A stretch of DNA of 64,000 nucleotides from Leclercia sp. LSNIH1 (lineage in GTDB: Bacteria > Pseudomonadota > Gammaproteobacteria > Enterobacterales > Enterobacteriaceae). Each line of letters starts with the position of its first letter. The stretch's first letter is position 1. The notes beneath the pieces are model-generated. The model was not told the origin of the DNA. It saw only the letters and a program-made list of their open reading frames with translations, and made no database searches. Shown one piece after another: positions 10,798-20,098 of the stretch. Location: contig NZ_CP026167.1 of NCBI RefSeq assembly GCF_002902985.1, forward strand, positions 1,054,001 to 1,118,000. Reading direction: 5' to 3'. The translations under genes and the position numbers were made by a program.

Positions 10798-12168
10798 TCA
10801 GGATGTTAACTTCTCGGTCGGTGCAGGGCGTAGGGCGCACATACCAACCAGCAGGCCGGTCAGCAGCATATACTGCTCAAGGTAGTGATCTTTAAGGTTG
10901 TGATCGACCATGGTCCGGCAGAAGAAGCCGACGGTAAAGAGCAGCAGGAACATCCCCACCATCATGTTGCCGCGACGAAACTCCCGCCAGCCGATATACC
11001 AGCAGCCCACCAGCAGGATCAGCCAGCCGGCGATACCTATCACACCATTCTGAATACCAAATTCGATCAGGCCGTAGTGGCTATGGGGGATATTAATACG
11101 GTTATCCTGGGTATCCCGGCGTAATACATAACGGAAGGCCTCTTTTCTGGCCCCCATGCCTGCCGGGTGTTCGGCAATCAGTTTCCAGCCCTGATGGAAG
11201 AAGCTGGCCCGACAACCATTGGAATGGTTCATAGGTACACCGAGACTGTTAACCGGTACCGTTCCGTCTGTTTTATTGTAACAAAAGCTAGTAAAGGGAG
11301 CGTTCCAGCCCGCTATGGCATCACTTTCCAGATTTTGCCAGCGTGGGTCTGTTTTCCAGGAAGCGTAACCGAGTAACACCGAGGCAATAGTAATGCCCAC
11401 AAGAATACCACCTGTAACGATAACCCGGCTGCGCCGCATGTTGTGCATGCTCAGCAGGATAAAGGTAGAGAAAATGCTGCCGACCAGACCGATGGTGCCC
11501 CAGCGGGTGTCCACCAGTGCGGTACACACCAGATTACTTAACAGCATTAACGCCAGTACTGAGGTTTTCAGGCGCAGGAAGCGTTGATGCAACAGACCAC
11601 GCGCCAGCAACTCGGCCATCAAAAAGCCGGTGATCATATTGACCTGGAAGCTCATGCGGGTGCGGTTATAAACAATCCGTGTTTCACCCCAGTGTATATA
11701 GCCGTCGCGCCAGTAGAGCCAGAGTGAATCCAGCAAATGAACGCAGACCACGCCCCAGAAAAAGAGGATCACCAGCGTAAAGAAGCGGGCGGCGGTCATG
11801 GAGGGATAGGTTCTTTGGATCGCTGGTAATAATACCAGCCCTGCACAGAACAGTAATACCGGGCGTAGCCACTGACCGCTCCAGGCAGAAACCATCTCTT
11901 TAATATCTGGTGCGACAAAAAAACCATTAATCACAATAAAGAAAGTTAACGCCCATACCACGATAAGAACGAACTTAATTTTGCTTAAATTCAGCCGTTG
12001 TCTGGTTGCGTTATTGCTAAAAAAGAGACCAAGAGCGACCGCGACAATGGGATAAATCAAACCATTACGATGAAACGGCAGCTGATCGTTAGGAATAGGC
12101 CAGACAAAACATAAGGCCAGTACAGCAAGGACTAACAGGCCTGTCAGAATGTTACGAGTATTTGTCAT
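10798..12168 (-). CDS. waaL: O-antigen ligase
   Basis: 456-residue polytopic inner-membrane protein with about a dozen hydrophobic segments and a large periplasmic loop (about residues 270-360). The loop carries HPAGMG and PHSHYGLIEFGIQNG, the Wzy/WaaL signature around the essential histidine. WaaL joins O-antigen from undecaprenyl pyrophosphate to the completed core at the periplasmic face. The frame is open to 12333, but that extension is hydrophilic and basic; ATG at 12168 (MTNTRNILTGLLVLAV) starts directly before the first membrane helix. WaaL sequences diverge strongly between strains, so the fold, not identity, supports the call. Confidence 0.87.
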   Translation of the reverse strand: MTNTRNILTGLLVLAVLALCFVWPIPNDQLPFHRNGLIYPIVAVALGLFFSNNATRQRLNLSKIKFVLIVVWALTFFIVINGFFVAPDIKEMVSAWSGQWLRPVLLFCAGLVLLPAIQRTYPSMTAARFFTLVILFFWGVVCVHLLDSLWLYWRDGYIHWGETRIVYNRTRMSFQVNMITGFLMAELLARGLLHQRFLRLKTSVLALMLLSNLVCTALVDTRWGTIGLVGSIFSTFILLSMHNMRRSRVIVTGGILVGITIASVLLGYASWKTDPRWQNLESDAIAGWNAPFTSFCYNKTDGTVPVNSLGVPMNHSNGCRASFFHQGWKLIAEHPAGMGARKEAFRYVLRRDTQDNRINIPHSHYGLIEFGIQNGVIGIAGWLILLVGCWYIGWREFRRGNMMVGMFLLLFTVGFFCRTMVDHNLKDHYLEQYMLLTGLLVGMCALRPAPTEKLTS

Positions 12169-12424
12169 ATTTTTTGGGCTGGTTAAGGATTTTTCGGTTC
12201 TTGACCGGCTGGTTAACAATGCAGTGAGTGATTTCCACGGTTTTTCAGTGGGAAATAAAAAGCCAGAGAAAATTATCACAAATACCTGACCTACAGAAGG
12301 ACAATGTTTGTAAGCAAGAATAATCCATATCACGCTTTCCAGTGCCTGGGCTTTATGTATTACCGGGGCTGTAACGTATATAATTTGTTGTTATGCCAGC
12401 TAATGCACAATAACCAGGAAAAGT
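12169..12424. other. Divergent promoter region between waaL and the + strand glycosyltransferase
   Basis: 256 bases, richer in A+T than its surroundings. On the + strand a consensus TATAAT stands at 12379-12384, 41 bases before the ATG at 12425, but no good -35 is found 16-18 bases upstream. I looked for a JUMPstart/ops element (GGCGGTAG), typical of long waa operons, and found none here. Confidence 0.5.
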
Positions 12425-13528
12425 ATGCATATTGTTCACACTGAAGCAGACGGGGGTAAGGGCGGCCAGCCGTTACGCATTATTAATGAGTCCCTTGGGA
12501 TGATTCAGCGTGGCCATCAGGTGACCATACTTTGCCCGGAGAGTGCGCCGCTGCACGGCCTGGCGCGCGATGCCGGGTTAACGGTGGTCACCATGCCGCT
12601 TCGGCGCAAGAACCTTCAGAACCTGCAGCAGCTGCGTGGCTGGCTGAAAGAGAACCGTTCATCCATTGATGTCATAAATAGTCATAATTCCGCCGATACC
12701 TGGCTGGTGGCGCTGGCCAATCTTACCCTCTCAAACCCGGTGCCGCTGGTGCGTACCCGCCATGCTTCCGGCGTGCCGCGCAACAACTGGACTACCCGCT
12801 GGCTGTTTCGTAAAGCCTGTTCGCATATCGTCACTACCGGGGAGGCGCTGCGCCAGCAGATGGCCGACATCGGCGTGCCGATGAACCAAAGTACATCTGT
12901 ACCGAGTGGCGTAGATACGCAGCGTTTTCATCCGGCGGATAAGCAACAGGCCCGCGCATACTGCGGCCTGTCGCAGGGGGATTTCTGGCTGGGGGTGGTG
13001 TCACATCTGCGGCCTAATAAAGGCCATAGCGTACTGCTACGCGCCCTGGCCGCCATTGATCATCCGCAGATCAAACTGGCGATAGTGGGAGAGGGGCCGC
13101 ATAAAGCGACGCTGGAGCAGGAGATTATCGACCTGGGATTACAGGCGCGCGTAGTGATGGCGGGGCACCGGAGCGATCCTGAGCGCTGGTTCCCGGCGTT
13201 TGATGTTGCGCTTAGCCCGTCGCACGATATGGAAGGCGTCCCGCAGGGGGTGCTGCAGTCGCTGGCCTCGCGGATCGCCACCATCGCCACCGATGCGGGC
13301 GGCACGGCAGATGCCGTGATCGACGGCAAAACCGGTATTTTGATCGCCCAGCGCGATGAAACGGCGCTGCGCGAGGCGATTGTGAAACTGTATGAGGATG
13401 CTTTGCTGCGCCAAACGCTGGCGCAGCAGGGCTATGATTACCTGTGCCGCCATTTCACTCGTGAATGTATGCTTGCCTCAATGGAAAAGGTCTTTTCCAA
13501 CGCGGCTCAACGCAGCAGTTCGCGATAG
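12425..13528 (+). CDS. GT4 glycosyltransferase on the opposite strand within the LPS core cluster
   Basis: 367 residues, GT-B fold, GT4 type. N-terminal HTEADGGKGGQPLRIINESLGM is the glycine-rich acceptor-side loop; C-terminal VSHLRPNKGHSVLLRAL and the HDMEGVPQGVLQSLAS segment (E-x7-E-type nucleotide-sugar site) follow. It is probably an outer-core sugar transferase (WabH-type in Klebsiella is one possibility), but the substrate is unproven. It is the only core gene on the + strand: head-to-head with waaL, and its last 22 bases overlap the end of the convergent WabG-like gene. Confidence 0.82.
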   Translation: MHIVHTEADGGKGGQPLRIINESLGMIQRGHQVTILCPESAPLHGLARDAGLTVVTMPLRRKNLQNLQQLRGWLKENRSSIDVINSHNSADTWLVALANLTLSNPVPLVRTRHASGVPRNNWTTRWLFRKACSHIVTTGEALRQQMADIGVPMNQSTSVPSGVDTQRFHPADKQQARAYCGLSQGDFWLGVVSHLRPNKGHSVLLRALAAIDHPQIKLAIVGEGPHKATLEQEIIDLGLQARVVMAGHRSDPERWFPAFDVALSPSHDMEGVPQGVLQSLASRIATIATDAGGTADAVIDGKTGILIAQRDETALREAIVKLYEDALLRQTLAQQGYDYLCRHFTRECMLASMEKVFSNAAQRSSSR

Positions 13529-14616
13529 AGCGCCTGCAGCGCTTTCGCCATCCGCTCCAGGGTATAAGGCTCAGCAGTAGCGCGTGCTGCTGCTGAATAA
13601 TCCACACCCTGGTCACGGCCCTGAAGCCAGAGGCTTATCGCCTGCTGATATCCGTCACTGTCGAGCGCGTCGCGCACCCAGCCGTTCACCCCTTCTTCAA
13701 TCCACTCTGCCGCGCCGCAGCCATGGCTGGTGAGCAGCGGCAGGCCGCAGGCCAGCGCTTCGACACAGACATTCGGGAAGGGATCGTAGAGCGTCGGCAG
13801 GATCAGCGCGTCGGCGGTGCCGTAGACCTGGCGCACATCGGCGACCGGCCCCAGAAAACGCACCCGGGAAGCGACGCCGAGCGTCTGCGCCAGCTTTTCG
13901 AATTTGTGGGCGTGCTTGTCCCGCCCGGCAACCAGCAGCCAGACCTCAGGGTGAGGCACAATGGCGCGCAGCGCCGTCGCCACCCCTTTACGGCTGAAGC
14001 CGGAGCCGACATAGGCCAGAACCGGCGCATGCTGCGGAATACCCAGGACGTCCCGCTGGGAGAGCGTGCGCACATCCGGGCTGAAGTGGGTCGTATCCAC
14101 ACCGTTGTAGATCACCGTCAGCTTGTCATCGGCCAGGCCAAAACGGCGGGCGATATCGTCCCGCACCATTTTCGAGTTGCAGATCACTTTGCGCAGCGCA
14201 GGATGGGTAAACATCTGCGCTTCCGCCCGCAAAATATAGCGATGGTAGCGGCTCAGGGACTGCGCCCAGCGCGCCAGCGGCGACTGGATGCGGTTGTACT
14301 GCTCAAGCCAGGTTGCGTGTACGCCATCCCCGGCGCGGAAGATGGTCGCCCCGGGAATACGTTCGTGGCTCTGCACGATATCGAACTGCGTAAACTGCGC
14401 CGCCGCGGCGTCGGCAAAACCCGACTCGCGATCGAGACGGTTACGGAATGATGGATTAACCGTCAGCGTTTTCCAGCCGGCGGCATCCTCCCACTGGCGG
14501 GCGATCAGCGTGACGTCGAGAGCCGTATCCTGCGCCAGCACGTTCAGCGCGCGGGAGACGAAGCGCTCCGCGCCGCCGTTGGGGTTATAGGTCTGTCGGA
14601 CGATAGCGAGCTTCAT
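13507..14616 (-). CDS. GT4 glycosyltransferase, WaaG/WabG-like (transfer to L-heptose II)
   Basis: 369 residues. The N-terminus LAIVRQTYNPNGGAERFVSRAL is very close to what I know of Klebsiella WabG, the galacturonosyltransferase that acts on heptose II; E. coli WaaG (glucosyltransferase) is a more distant relative. The GT-B C-terminal half has GSGFSRKGVATALRAI and DPFPNVCVEALACGLPLLTS. The ATG overlaps the waaQ stop by 4 bases (ATGA), so the two are coupled. The donor (GalA versus Glc) cannot be decided from sequence by eye. Confidence 0.82.
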   Translation of the reverse strand: MKLAIVRQTYNPNGGAERFVSRALNVLAQDTALDVTLIARQWEDAAGWKTLTVNPSFRNRLDRESGFADAAAAQFTQFDIVQSHERIPGATIFRAGDGVHATWLEQYNRIQSPLARWAQSLSRYHRYILRAEAQMFTHPALRKVICNSKMVRDDIARRFGLADDKLTVIYNGVDTTHFSPDVRTLSQRDVLGIPQHAPVLAYVGSGFSRKGVATALRAIVPHPEVWLLVAGRDKHAHKFEKLAQTLGVASRVRFLGPVADVRQVYGTADALILPTLYDPFPNVCVEALACGLPLLTSHGCGAAEWIEEGVNGWVRDALDSDGYQQAISLWLQGRDQGVDYSAAARATAEPYTLERMAKALQALYRELLR

Positions 14617-15716
14617 GCCGGGTTTTCCAGCAGCAGCGTATCGATGGCGCTCAGCACCATTTGCGGGGTGATCGCCGTAATGCAGTCGGAGACGCCGCTG
14701 TCGCCGCAGCCCGCTTTACCGCACGGCTGGCAGGTAAACCCAGCCACAATCACGCGGTAGTTCACTCCCCACGGCGCCCACTTAATCGCTCCGGTCGGGC
14801 CGAAGATGGCGACGGTCGGTGTGCCCACCGCGCTGGCGAGGTGCATCGGCATGGAGTCAACGCCGAAGTAGATCCGCGCGTGCTTCATCAGCGCGCCCAG
14901 CTCTTTCAGGTTTAGCTGACCGCTTAAATCAAACACCGGCTGGGTGAGCGCAGCCCGCAGCGCATCCATATAGTCGGTCTCTTCTTTTGACGGCGCGGCG
15001 GAGAGGATAACCGGCAGGCCGCGGGCCGCCAGGTTATCAATGGTCGCCGCCAGCTTTTGGATATCCCAGGCCTTAAACATCCAGCGCGACGTGGGGTGCA
15101 CCAGAATGTAAGAGCCGCTGCTCAGCCCAAAGCCGGCCAGTTTTTCGGCAATCGACGCTTCCGCCGCATCGCCCGGTACAAACAGGGTGTGCTTGTCTGC
15201 ATCGGTCTGGGGATGGATGCCGATCCGCCGCAGCGCATCGAGATTCACCTCCACCATATGGCGGCTGTTATCCTGGATCGCCGGGTAGAGGGTGGTGAAG
15301 GATTTCACCCAGCGGCGACGCGCCAGTCCGCCGCGTTTATCGGGCTTAAAGCCGACGGAGACGCGCGGCTTCAGACGGCGCGCCAGACGCGCGCCGTGCC
15401 AGTGTTCGGTGAGGTTGATCAGCACGTCATACTGACGCGCTTTCAGGGTCTTCAGCAGCGCACGATACAGACGGAACTGCGCGAACCAGCCCTTTTTACG
15501 CCAGTTACGCCCGATGGTATGCACCTGGTCGATAAACGGATGGCTGGTGAGCATCGCCTGGGTGTCGTCATACACCAGGGCATCCACTTCCACATCGGGA
15601 TAGTTCGTTTTCAGTACCGTAAAGACCGGCGAGGTCAGCAGGACGTCACCGTGGTGACGCAGCTTTACGATCAGCACGCGCTTCGGTGGGCGCTCCGCTG
15701 AGAAAAAATCAGACAT
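14613..15716 (-). CDS. waaQ: LPS heptosyltransferase III
   Basis: GT9 family. Adds the branching heptose III to heptose II of the inner core from ADP-heptose, in the cytoplasm. Typical motifs: VLIVKLRHHGDVLLTSPVF at the N-terminus, NLTEHWHGARLARRLKP, HPTSRWMFKAWD, and the C-terminal GVDSMPMHLASAVGTPTVAIFGPTG. 367 residues. The start overlaps the end of waaC by 8 bases and the stop overlaps the WabG-like gene by 4, so the rfaD-waaF-waaC-waaQ-wabG-like run is a tightly packed operon. Confidence 0.9.
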   Translation of the reverse strand: MSDFFSAERPPKRVLIVKLRHHGDVLLTSPVFTVLKTNYPDVEVDALVYDDTQAMLTSHPFIDQVHTIGRNWRKKGWFAQFRLYRALLKTLKARQYDVLINLTEHWHGARLARRLKPRVSVGFKPDKRGGLARRRWVKSFTTLYPAIQDNSRHMVEVNLDALRRIGIHPQTDADKHTLFVPGDAAEASIAEKLAGFGLSSGSYILVHPTSRWMFKAWDIQKLAATIDNLAARGLPVILSAAPSKEETDYMDALRAALTQPVFDLSGQLNLKELGALMKHARIYFGVDSMPMHLASAVGTPTVAIFGPTGAIKWAPWGVNYRVIVAGFTCQPCGKAGCGDSGVSDCITAITPQMVLSAIDTLLLENPA

Positions 15717-16692
15717 AGGCTCTCTCTGCTGCCAGCAACGGCTCTAATTGCGCAAAAACCGCAGCGGCGGAAAGGTCGCTCAGCTGCGATGAATGTTCCG
15801 GGCGGCAGATATATTGATTTTTGCCATAGCCGCCAATCAGACCCGGGTCCGTCGGGCCGTAAAGCGTAATATTAGGACGATCCAGCGCCGCCGTCAGGTG
15901 GCTGAGACCGGTATCCACCGACACCACCGCCGTCGCGCCCGCCAGCTGCTGCGCTACGCCATCCAGCCTCATCCGGGGCAGCACGTCCACGTAATCAAAG
16001 CCTTCCGCCAGACGCTTCGCCCGCGCCTCTTCGTGCGGGGCGCCCCACGGCAGCCTGATGCGCAGGCCCGCACTGCTCAGCAGGCCGATAAGATCGCGCC
16101 AGTGGGCTTCCGGCCAGTGTTTGTCATCCCGGGTGGTGGCGTGCAGGAAGATAAGATAAGGTGCGTGTGGCTTTGCATCGTGCAGGAAATGCTGCGAAAT
16201 GGCGTAATCCCCCTGCAGTTGCGGTTTTGCATAGCCAAGGCTCTTTGCGAACAGCTCCCGGGTGCGCTCCACGGCATGCTGCTGCTTCGCGATCGCGTGG
16301 CGACGATTGTAGAACAGGCTCGCCAGCGGTTCACGGGCGCTCTGCCAGTCCATACCGTGCTTTATGCCGTGGGCCAACCGGGTGACCAGCGCCGCGCTTT
16401 TTACCAGCCCCTGGGCGTCGATGATCGCATCGTAATGGTGGGCCTGCAGCGCGTCGCGAAAGGCCTTACGCTCGGCCTTAATCGGTGCGGAAAACCACGC
16501 TTTGCGCCAGCGGCGGATCGCCACCGGTATAACCCGATCTACGGCAGCATGCCAGGTGGGGATCTGGGCGAAACCCTCTTCCACCACCCAGTCGAAACGG
16601 ATACCCGGAATAGCCTGCATGGCGTCAGTGAGCGAGGGCAGGGTATGCAGCACATCGCCCATTGAGGAGGTTTTAACGATCAATACCCGCAT
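15709..16692 (-). CDS. waaC: LPS heptosyltransferase I
   Basis: Transfers the first L-glycero-D-manno-heptose from ADP-heptose to Kdo2-lipid A. 327 residues, starting MRVLIVKTSSMGDVLHTLPSL, with the DAQGLVKSAA acceptor segment, HATTRDDKHWPE, and the nucleotide site DTGLSHLTAALDRPNITLYGPTDP. Very close to E. coli WaaC, except for a diverged C-terminal tail. GT9 family, starting 3 bases after waaF. Confidence 0.96.
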   Translation of the reverse strand: MRVLIVKTSSMGDVLHTLPSLTDAMQAIPGIRFDWVVEEGFAQIPTWHAAVDRVIPVAIRRWRKAWFSAPIKAERKAFRDALQAHHYDAIIDAQGLVKSAALVTRLAHGIKHGMDWQSAREPLASLFYNRRHAIAKQQHAVERTRELFAKSLGYAKPQLQGDYAISQHFLHDAKPHAPYLIFLHATTRDDKHWPEAHWRDLIGLLSSAGLRIRLPWGAPHEEARAKRLAEGFDYVDVLPRMRLDGVAQQLAGATAVVSVDTGLSHLTAALDRPNITLYGPTDPGLIGGYGKNQYICRPEHSSQLSDLSAAAVFAQLEPLLAAERAYV

Positions 16693-16695
16693 CCG

Positions 16696-17742
16696 TTATC
16701 CTTCTTCGCTCAACAGCAGTTCGTTAAGCTCGTCGAGGACACGCTGCGGAGTGATGTCGATCAGGCTCTGGTGGTAGCCTTCAGCGGCGTCACCTTTACG
16801 GACTTTGTGGTAGCCGGTGATCAGGCGGATCACGCGCGCTTTATGCGACAGCGGCGGCGTGAAGTCCGGGCTGCTCGGGCCGTACAGCGCCACCAGCGGG
16901 CGGTTCAGCGCTGCGGCAACGTGCATCAGGCCGGAGTCGTTCGTGACCACTGCCTTACAGGCTGCCAGCAGGATCACCGCCTGCTCCAGCTGGGTCTCCC
17001 CGGCCAGATTGCGGCACCAGGCCTGCTGCTCGATGCTCAGCGCGGCGAGGATTTCATTGCCCACCTCGTGATCTTTCGCCGAGCCGAACAGCACAATCTG
17101 ATAGCCTTCGTCGATCAGCTGCTTCGCCAGCTCAGCGTAGTGATAGTGCGGCCAGCGCTTCGCCGGGCCGAACTCCGCGCCCGGGCAGAAGCCGATGATC
17201 GGGCGATCGGCCTGCAGGCCAAAAGTATTGCAGATCTGGGATTTCTCACCCTCGTTAACCTGAAGCTGCGGCCACAGCAGCGGCTGCGGCAGGTCTTTCG
17301 CGCTGCGCATCACCCCTTTGTCGTAGGCCAGCGCCACGTAGCGCTCTACCATCAGCGGCCAGGCCTCTTTGTCCAGTACCCGCGCGTCATTCAGCAGGCC
17401 GTAGCGCATCTCGCCGCGCCAGCCGGTGCGGTGCGGAACGCCCGCAAAGAAGGGAACCAGGGCAGATTTAAAGGAATTCGGCAGTACATAAGCGCGATCG
17501 TAGCGCTTGTCGCGAAGGCTATGGCCGAGCTTGCGGCGTTCGCCAATTTCCAGCGCCCCGTGGCCGAGCGGCATCGGGATCGCTTCGTTCACTTCCGGCA
17601 TCCGCGATAACAGCGGACGACACCACGCGGGTGCCATCACGTCAATTATCGCCTGGGGATAGCGCGCCTTGAGCGTGCGATAGAGACTTTGCGACATCAT
17701 CATGTCGCCCACCCATGACGGGCCTACCACCAAAATTTTCAT
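16696..17742 (-). CDS. waaF: LPS heptosyltransferase II
   Basis: Adds the second heptose to the core. 348 residues, as in E. coli: MKILVVGPSWVGDMMMSQSL at the N-terminus, FCPGAEFGPAKRWPHYHYAEL and NDSGLMHVAAALNRPLVALYGPSSP in the ADP-heptose-binding half. GT9 family, cytoplasmic face of the inner membrane. Starts 2 bases after the rfaD stop. Confidence 0.97.
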   Translation of the reverse strand: MKILVVGPSWVGDMMMSQSLYRTLKARYPQAIIDVMAPAWCRPLLSRMPEVNEAIPMPLGHGALEIGERRKLGHSLRDKRYDRAYVLPNSFKSALVPFFAGVPHRTGWRGEMRYGLLNDARVLDKEAWPLMVERYVALAYDKGVMRSAKDLPQPLLWPQLQVNEGEKSQICNTFGLQADRPIIGFCPGAEFGPAKRWPHYHYAELAKQLIDEGYQIVLFGSAKDHEVGNEILAALSIEQQAWCRNLAGETQLEQAVILLAACKAVVTNDSGLMHVAAALNRPLVALYGPSSPDFTPPLSHKARVIRLITGYHKVRKGDAAEGYHQSLIDITPQRVLDELNELLLSEEG

Positions 17743-17744
17743 AC

Positions 17745-18677
17745 TTACGCGTCGCGGTTCAGCCAGGCCATATATTCCGTTACGCCTTCGGCAACGGTCT
17801 TGAACGGCTTGTCATAGCCAGCGGCACGCAGGTTGGTCAGATCCGCCTGGGTGAATGCCTGATAGCGGCCTTTCAGCTTGTCCGGGAACGGGATGTACTC
17901 AATGGTGCCTTTCTGGTGATACGCCAGCGCGGCGTCAGCCACCGCCTGGAAGGATTCCGCGCGGCCAGTGCCCAGGTTGAAGATCCCGGAGACACCGTTT
18001 TCCCAGAACCACAGGTTCACTGCCGCCACATCGCCCACATAGACGAAGTCACGCTTGAAGCCATCGCTGCCTTCGAACAGTTTCGGACTTTCGCCATTAT
18101 TCAGCTGGGTGTTGAGGTGGAATGCCACGCTCGCCATGCTGCCTTTGTGACCTTCGCGCGGTCCGTAAACGTTGAAGTAGCGGAAACCGACGATCTGGGA
18201 GTTCGCTTCTGGCAGGACCTGGCGTACATATTCGTCGAACAGGAACTTGGAGTAGCCGTAGACGTTCAGCGGCTGCTCATATTCGCGGGACTCGATAAAG
18301 TCTGAGGTGCGCCCGCCGTAGGTCGCCGCGGAAGAGGCGTACAGGAACGGAATTTCGCGCTCCAGGCAGTAGTGCAGGATCTCTTTGGAGTACTGATAGT
18401 TGTTGTCCATCATGTACTTGCCGTCCCACTCGGTGGTGGAGGAGCAAGCACCTTCATGGAAGATTGCGTCGATATCGCCGAACTCTTCGCCCGCCATAAT
18501 CTGGATCAGAAAATCTTCTTTATCCATGTAGTCGGCAATGTTCAGATCCACCAGGTTAACGAACTTGGTGCCGTCTTTCAGGTTATCCACCACCAGGATG
18601 TCGGTGATGCCTTTGTCATTGAGAGCCTTAACAATATTGCTGCCGATAAAGCCCGCGCCGCCGGTAACGATGATCAT
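17745..18677 (-). CDS. rfaD: ADP-L-glycero-D-manno-heptose 6-epimerase
   Basis: Converts ADP-D,D-heptose to the L,D form, the substrate of WaaC/WaaF/WaaQ (also called hldD). Rossmann SDR protein of 310 residues with the NADP-binding [11 protein letters not shown] (residues 6-16) and the catalytic YGYSK (Tyr-x-x-x-Lys). First gene of the heptose operon. An unusual perfect hairpin lies in its leader (18701-18720). Confidence 0.97.
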   Translation of the reverse strand: MIIVTGGAGFIGSNIVKALNDKGITDILVVDNLKDGTKFVNLVDLNIADYMDKEDFLIQIMAGEEFGDIDAIFHEGACSSTTEWDGKYMMDNNYQYSKEILHYCLEREIPFLYASSAATYGGRTSDFIESREYEQPLNVYGYSKFLFDEYVRQVLPEANSQIVGFRYFNVYGPREGHKGSMASVAFHLNTQLNNGESPKLFEGSDGFKRDFVYVGDVAAVNLWFWENGVSGIFNLGTGRAESFQAVADAALAYHQKGTIEYIPFPDKLKGRYQAFTQADLTNLRAAGYDKPFKTVAEGVTEYMAWLNRDA

Positions 18678-18700
18678 AACTGTAACCTTTGAAGTGTGGA

Positions 18701-18720
18701 GCCCGGGGACAATCCCGGGC
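18701..18720. other. Perfect GC hairpin in the rfaD leader
   Basis: GCCCGGG, loop of 6, CCCGGGC: a 7-pair perfect stem 23 bases upstream of the rfaD ATG, in the rfaD-kbl divergent spacer. No T-run follows on the minus strand, so it does not look like a terminator. Any regulatory role is inference. Confidence 0.6.
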
Positions 18721-18892
18721 GCTGATATTCATATCATATCATTAGTATGACCACCCTTCAGCCATTCACCGACTTAGCGCAGGGGTACACGTGATTTATG
18801 CTGCAAAAACGATAACTGTTAAAGCGTCATCTCGTATCGGGGTATAGCTTTGGGTAATATGTGCCGAAATTTGCCGAGTCTGGAGAATTGCA

Positions 18893-20089
18893 ATGCGTGG
18901 TGATTTTTATAAACAGTTAAACAGTGACCTGGAAACCGCGCGGGCGGAAGGGTTGTTCAAAGAAGAGCGAATCATTACCTCCGCTCAGCAGGCAGATATC
19001 ACCGTTGCCGACGGCGGCCAGGTGATTAACTTCTGCGCCAACAACTACCTGGGTCTTGCGAATCACCCTGAGCTGATTGCCGCGGCGAAGGCGGGCATGG
19101 ACACCCACGGTTTTGGCATGGCCTCCGTGCGTTTCATCTGCGGTACCCAGGACAGCCATAAGGCGCTGGAGAGCAAGCTGGCCGCCTTCCTCGGAATGGA
19201 AGATGCCATTCTGTACTCCTCCTGCTTTGACGCCAATGGCGGTCTGTTTGAGACCCTGCTCGGCGCGGAAGATGCCATTATCTCCGACGCCCTGAACCAC
19301 GCTTCCATCATCGACGGCGTGCGTCTGTGCAAAGCGAAGCGTTTCCGCTACGCCAACAACGACATGGTTGAGCTGGAAGCCCGTCTGAAAGAGGCCCGCG
19401 AGGCTGGCGCGCGTCATGTGCTGATCGCCACCGACGGCGTCTTCTCGATGGACGGCGTGATCGCTAACCTGAAAGGCGTCTGCGACCTGGCGGACAAATA
19501 CGATGCGCTGGTGATGGTCGATGACTCCCACGCCGTCGGCTTTGTCGGCGAAAACGGTCGCGGCTCCCACGAATACTGCGACGTCATGGGCCGCGTGGAT
19601 ATCATCACAGGTACGCTGGGTAAAGCGCTGGGTGGTGCCTCCGGCGGCTACACCGCCGCGCGTAAAGAGGTGGTGGAGTGGCTGCGTCAGCGTTCCCGTC
19701 CGTACCTGTTCTCCAACTCCCTGGCGCCAGCCATCGTTTCCGCCTCCATTAAAGTGCTGGAGATGGTGGAGTCCGGCGCCGATCTGCGCGACAAACTGTG
19801 GGCTAACGCCCGTCTGTTCCGTGAAAAAATGACCGCCGCAGGCTTTACCCTGGCCGGTGCCGATCACGCCATTATCCCGGTGATGTTGGGCGATGCCGTC
19901 GTGGCGCAGAACTTTGCCCGTGAGCTGCAGAAAGAGGGGATTTACGTCACCGGTTTCTTCTTCCCGGTGGTGCCAAAAGGTCAGGCGCGTATCCGCACCC
20001 AGATGTCTGCGGCGCATTCCCCTGAACAAATTGAGCGTGCGGTGGAAGCCTTTACCCGCATCGGCAAACAACTGGGCGTGATTGCCTGA
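18893..20089 (+). CDS. kbl: 2-amino-3-ketobutyrate coenzyme A ligase
   Basis: PLP enzyme that cleaves 2-amino-3-ketobutyrate with CoA into glycine and acetyl-CoA, the second step of threonine degradation. 398 residues; Lys244 in [14 protein letters not shown] is the Schiff-base lysine, and HASIIDG and DDSHAVGF are the cofactor contacts of the alpha-oxoamine synthase family. CTGGAGAATT precedes the ATG. Operon with tdh, 9 bases apart; in E. coli this operon is controlled by Lrp and leucine. Confidence 0.97.
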   Translation: MRGDFYKQLNSDLETARAEGLFKEERIITSAQQADITVADGGQVINFCANNYLGLANHPELIAAAKAGMDTHGFGMASVRFICGTQDSHKALESKLAAFLGMEDAILYSSCFDANGGLFETLLGAEDAIISDALNHASIIDGVRLCKAKRFRYANNDMVELEARLKEAREAGARHVLIATDGVFSMDGVIANLKGVCDLADKYDALVMVDDSHAVGFVGENGRGSHEYCDVMGRVDIITGTLGKALGGASGGYTAARKEVVEWLRQRSRPYLFSNSLAPAIVSASIKVLEMVESGADLRDKLWANARLFREKMTAAGFTLAGADHAIIPVMLGDAVVAQNFARELQKEGIYVTGFFFPVVPKGQARIRTQMSAAHSPEQIERAVEAFTRIGKQLGVIA

Positions 20090-20098
20090 GGACGCATA

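Noticed and set aside
12168..12333. Longer WaaL start at 12333
   Set aside because: The extra 55 residues are basic and do not resemble a membrane protein start; the ATG at 12168 leads directly into the first hydrophobic helix.
12169..12424. JUMPstart/ops element for RfaH control of core genes
   Set aside because: I looked for GGCGGTAG in the promoter-like spacers of the cluster and did not find it, so RfaH control is not supported here.
18917..20071. 384-codon minus-strand frame, and another at 20108-21040
   Set aside because: Shadows of kbl and tdh; both real genes show complete catalytic motifs on the + strand.
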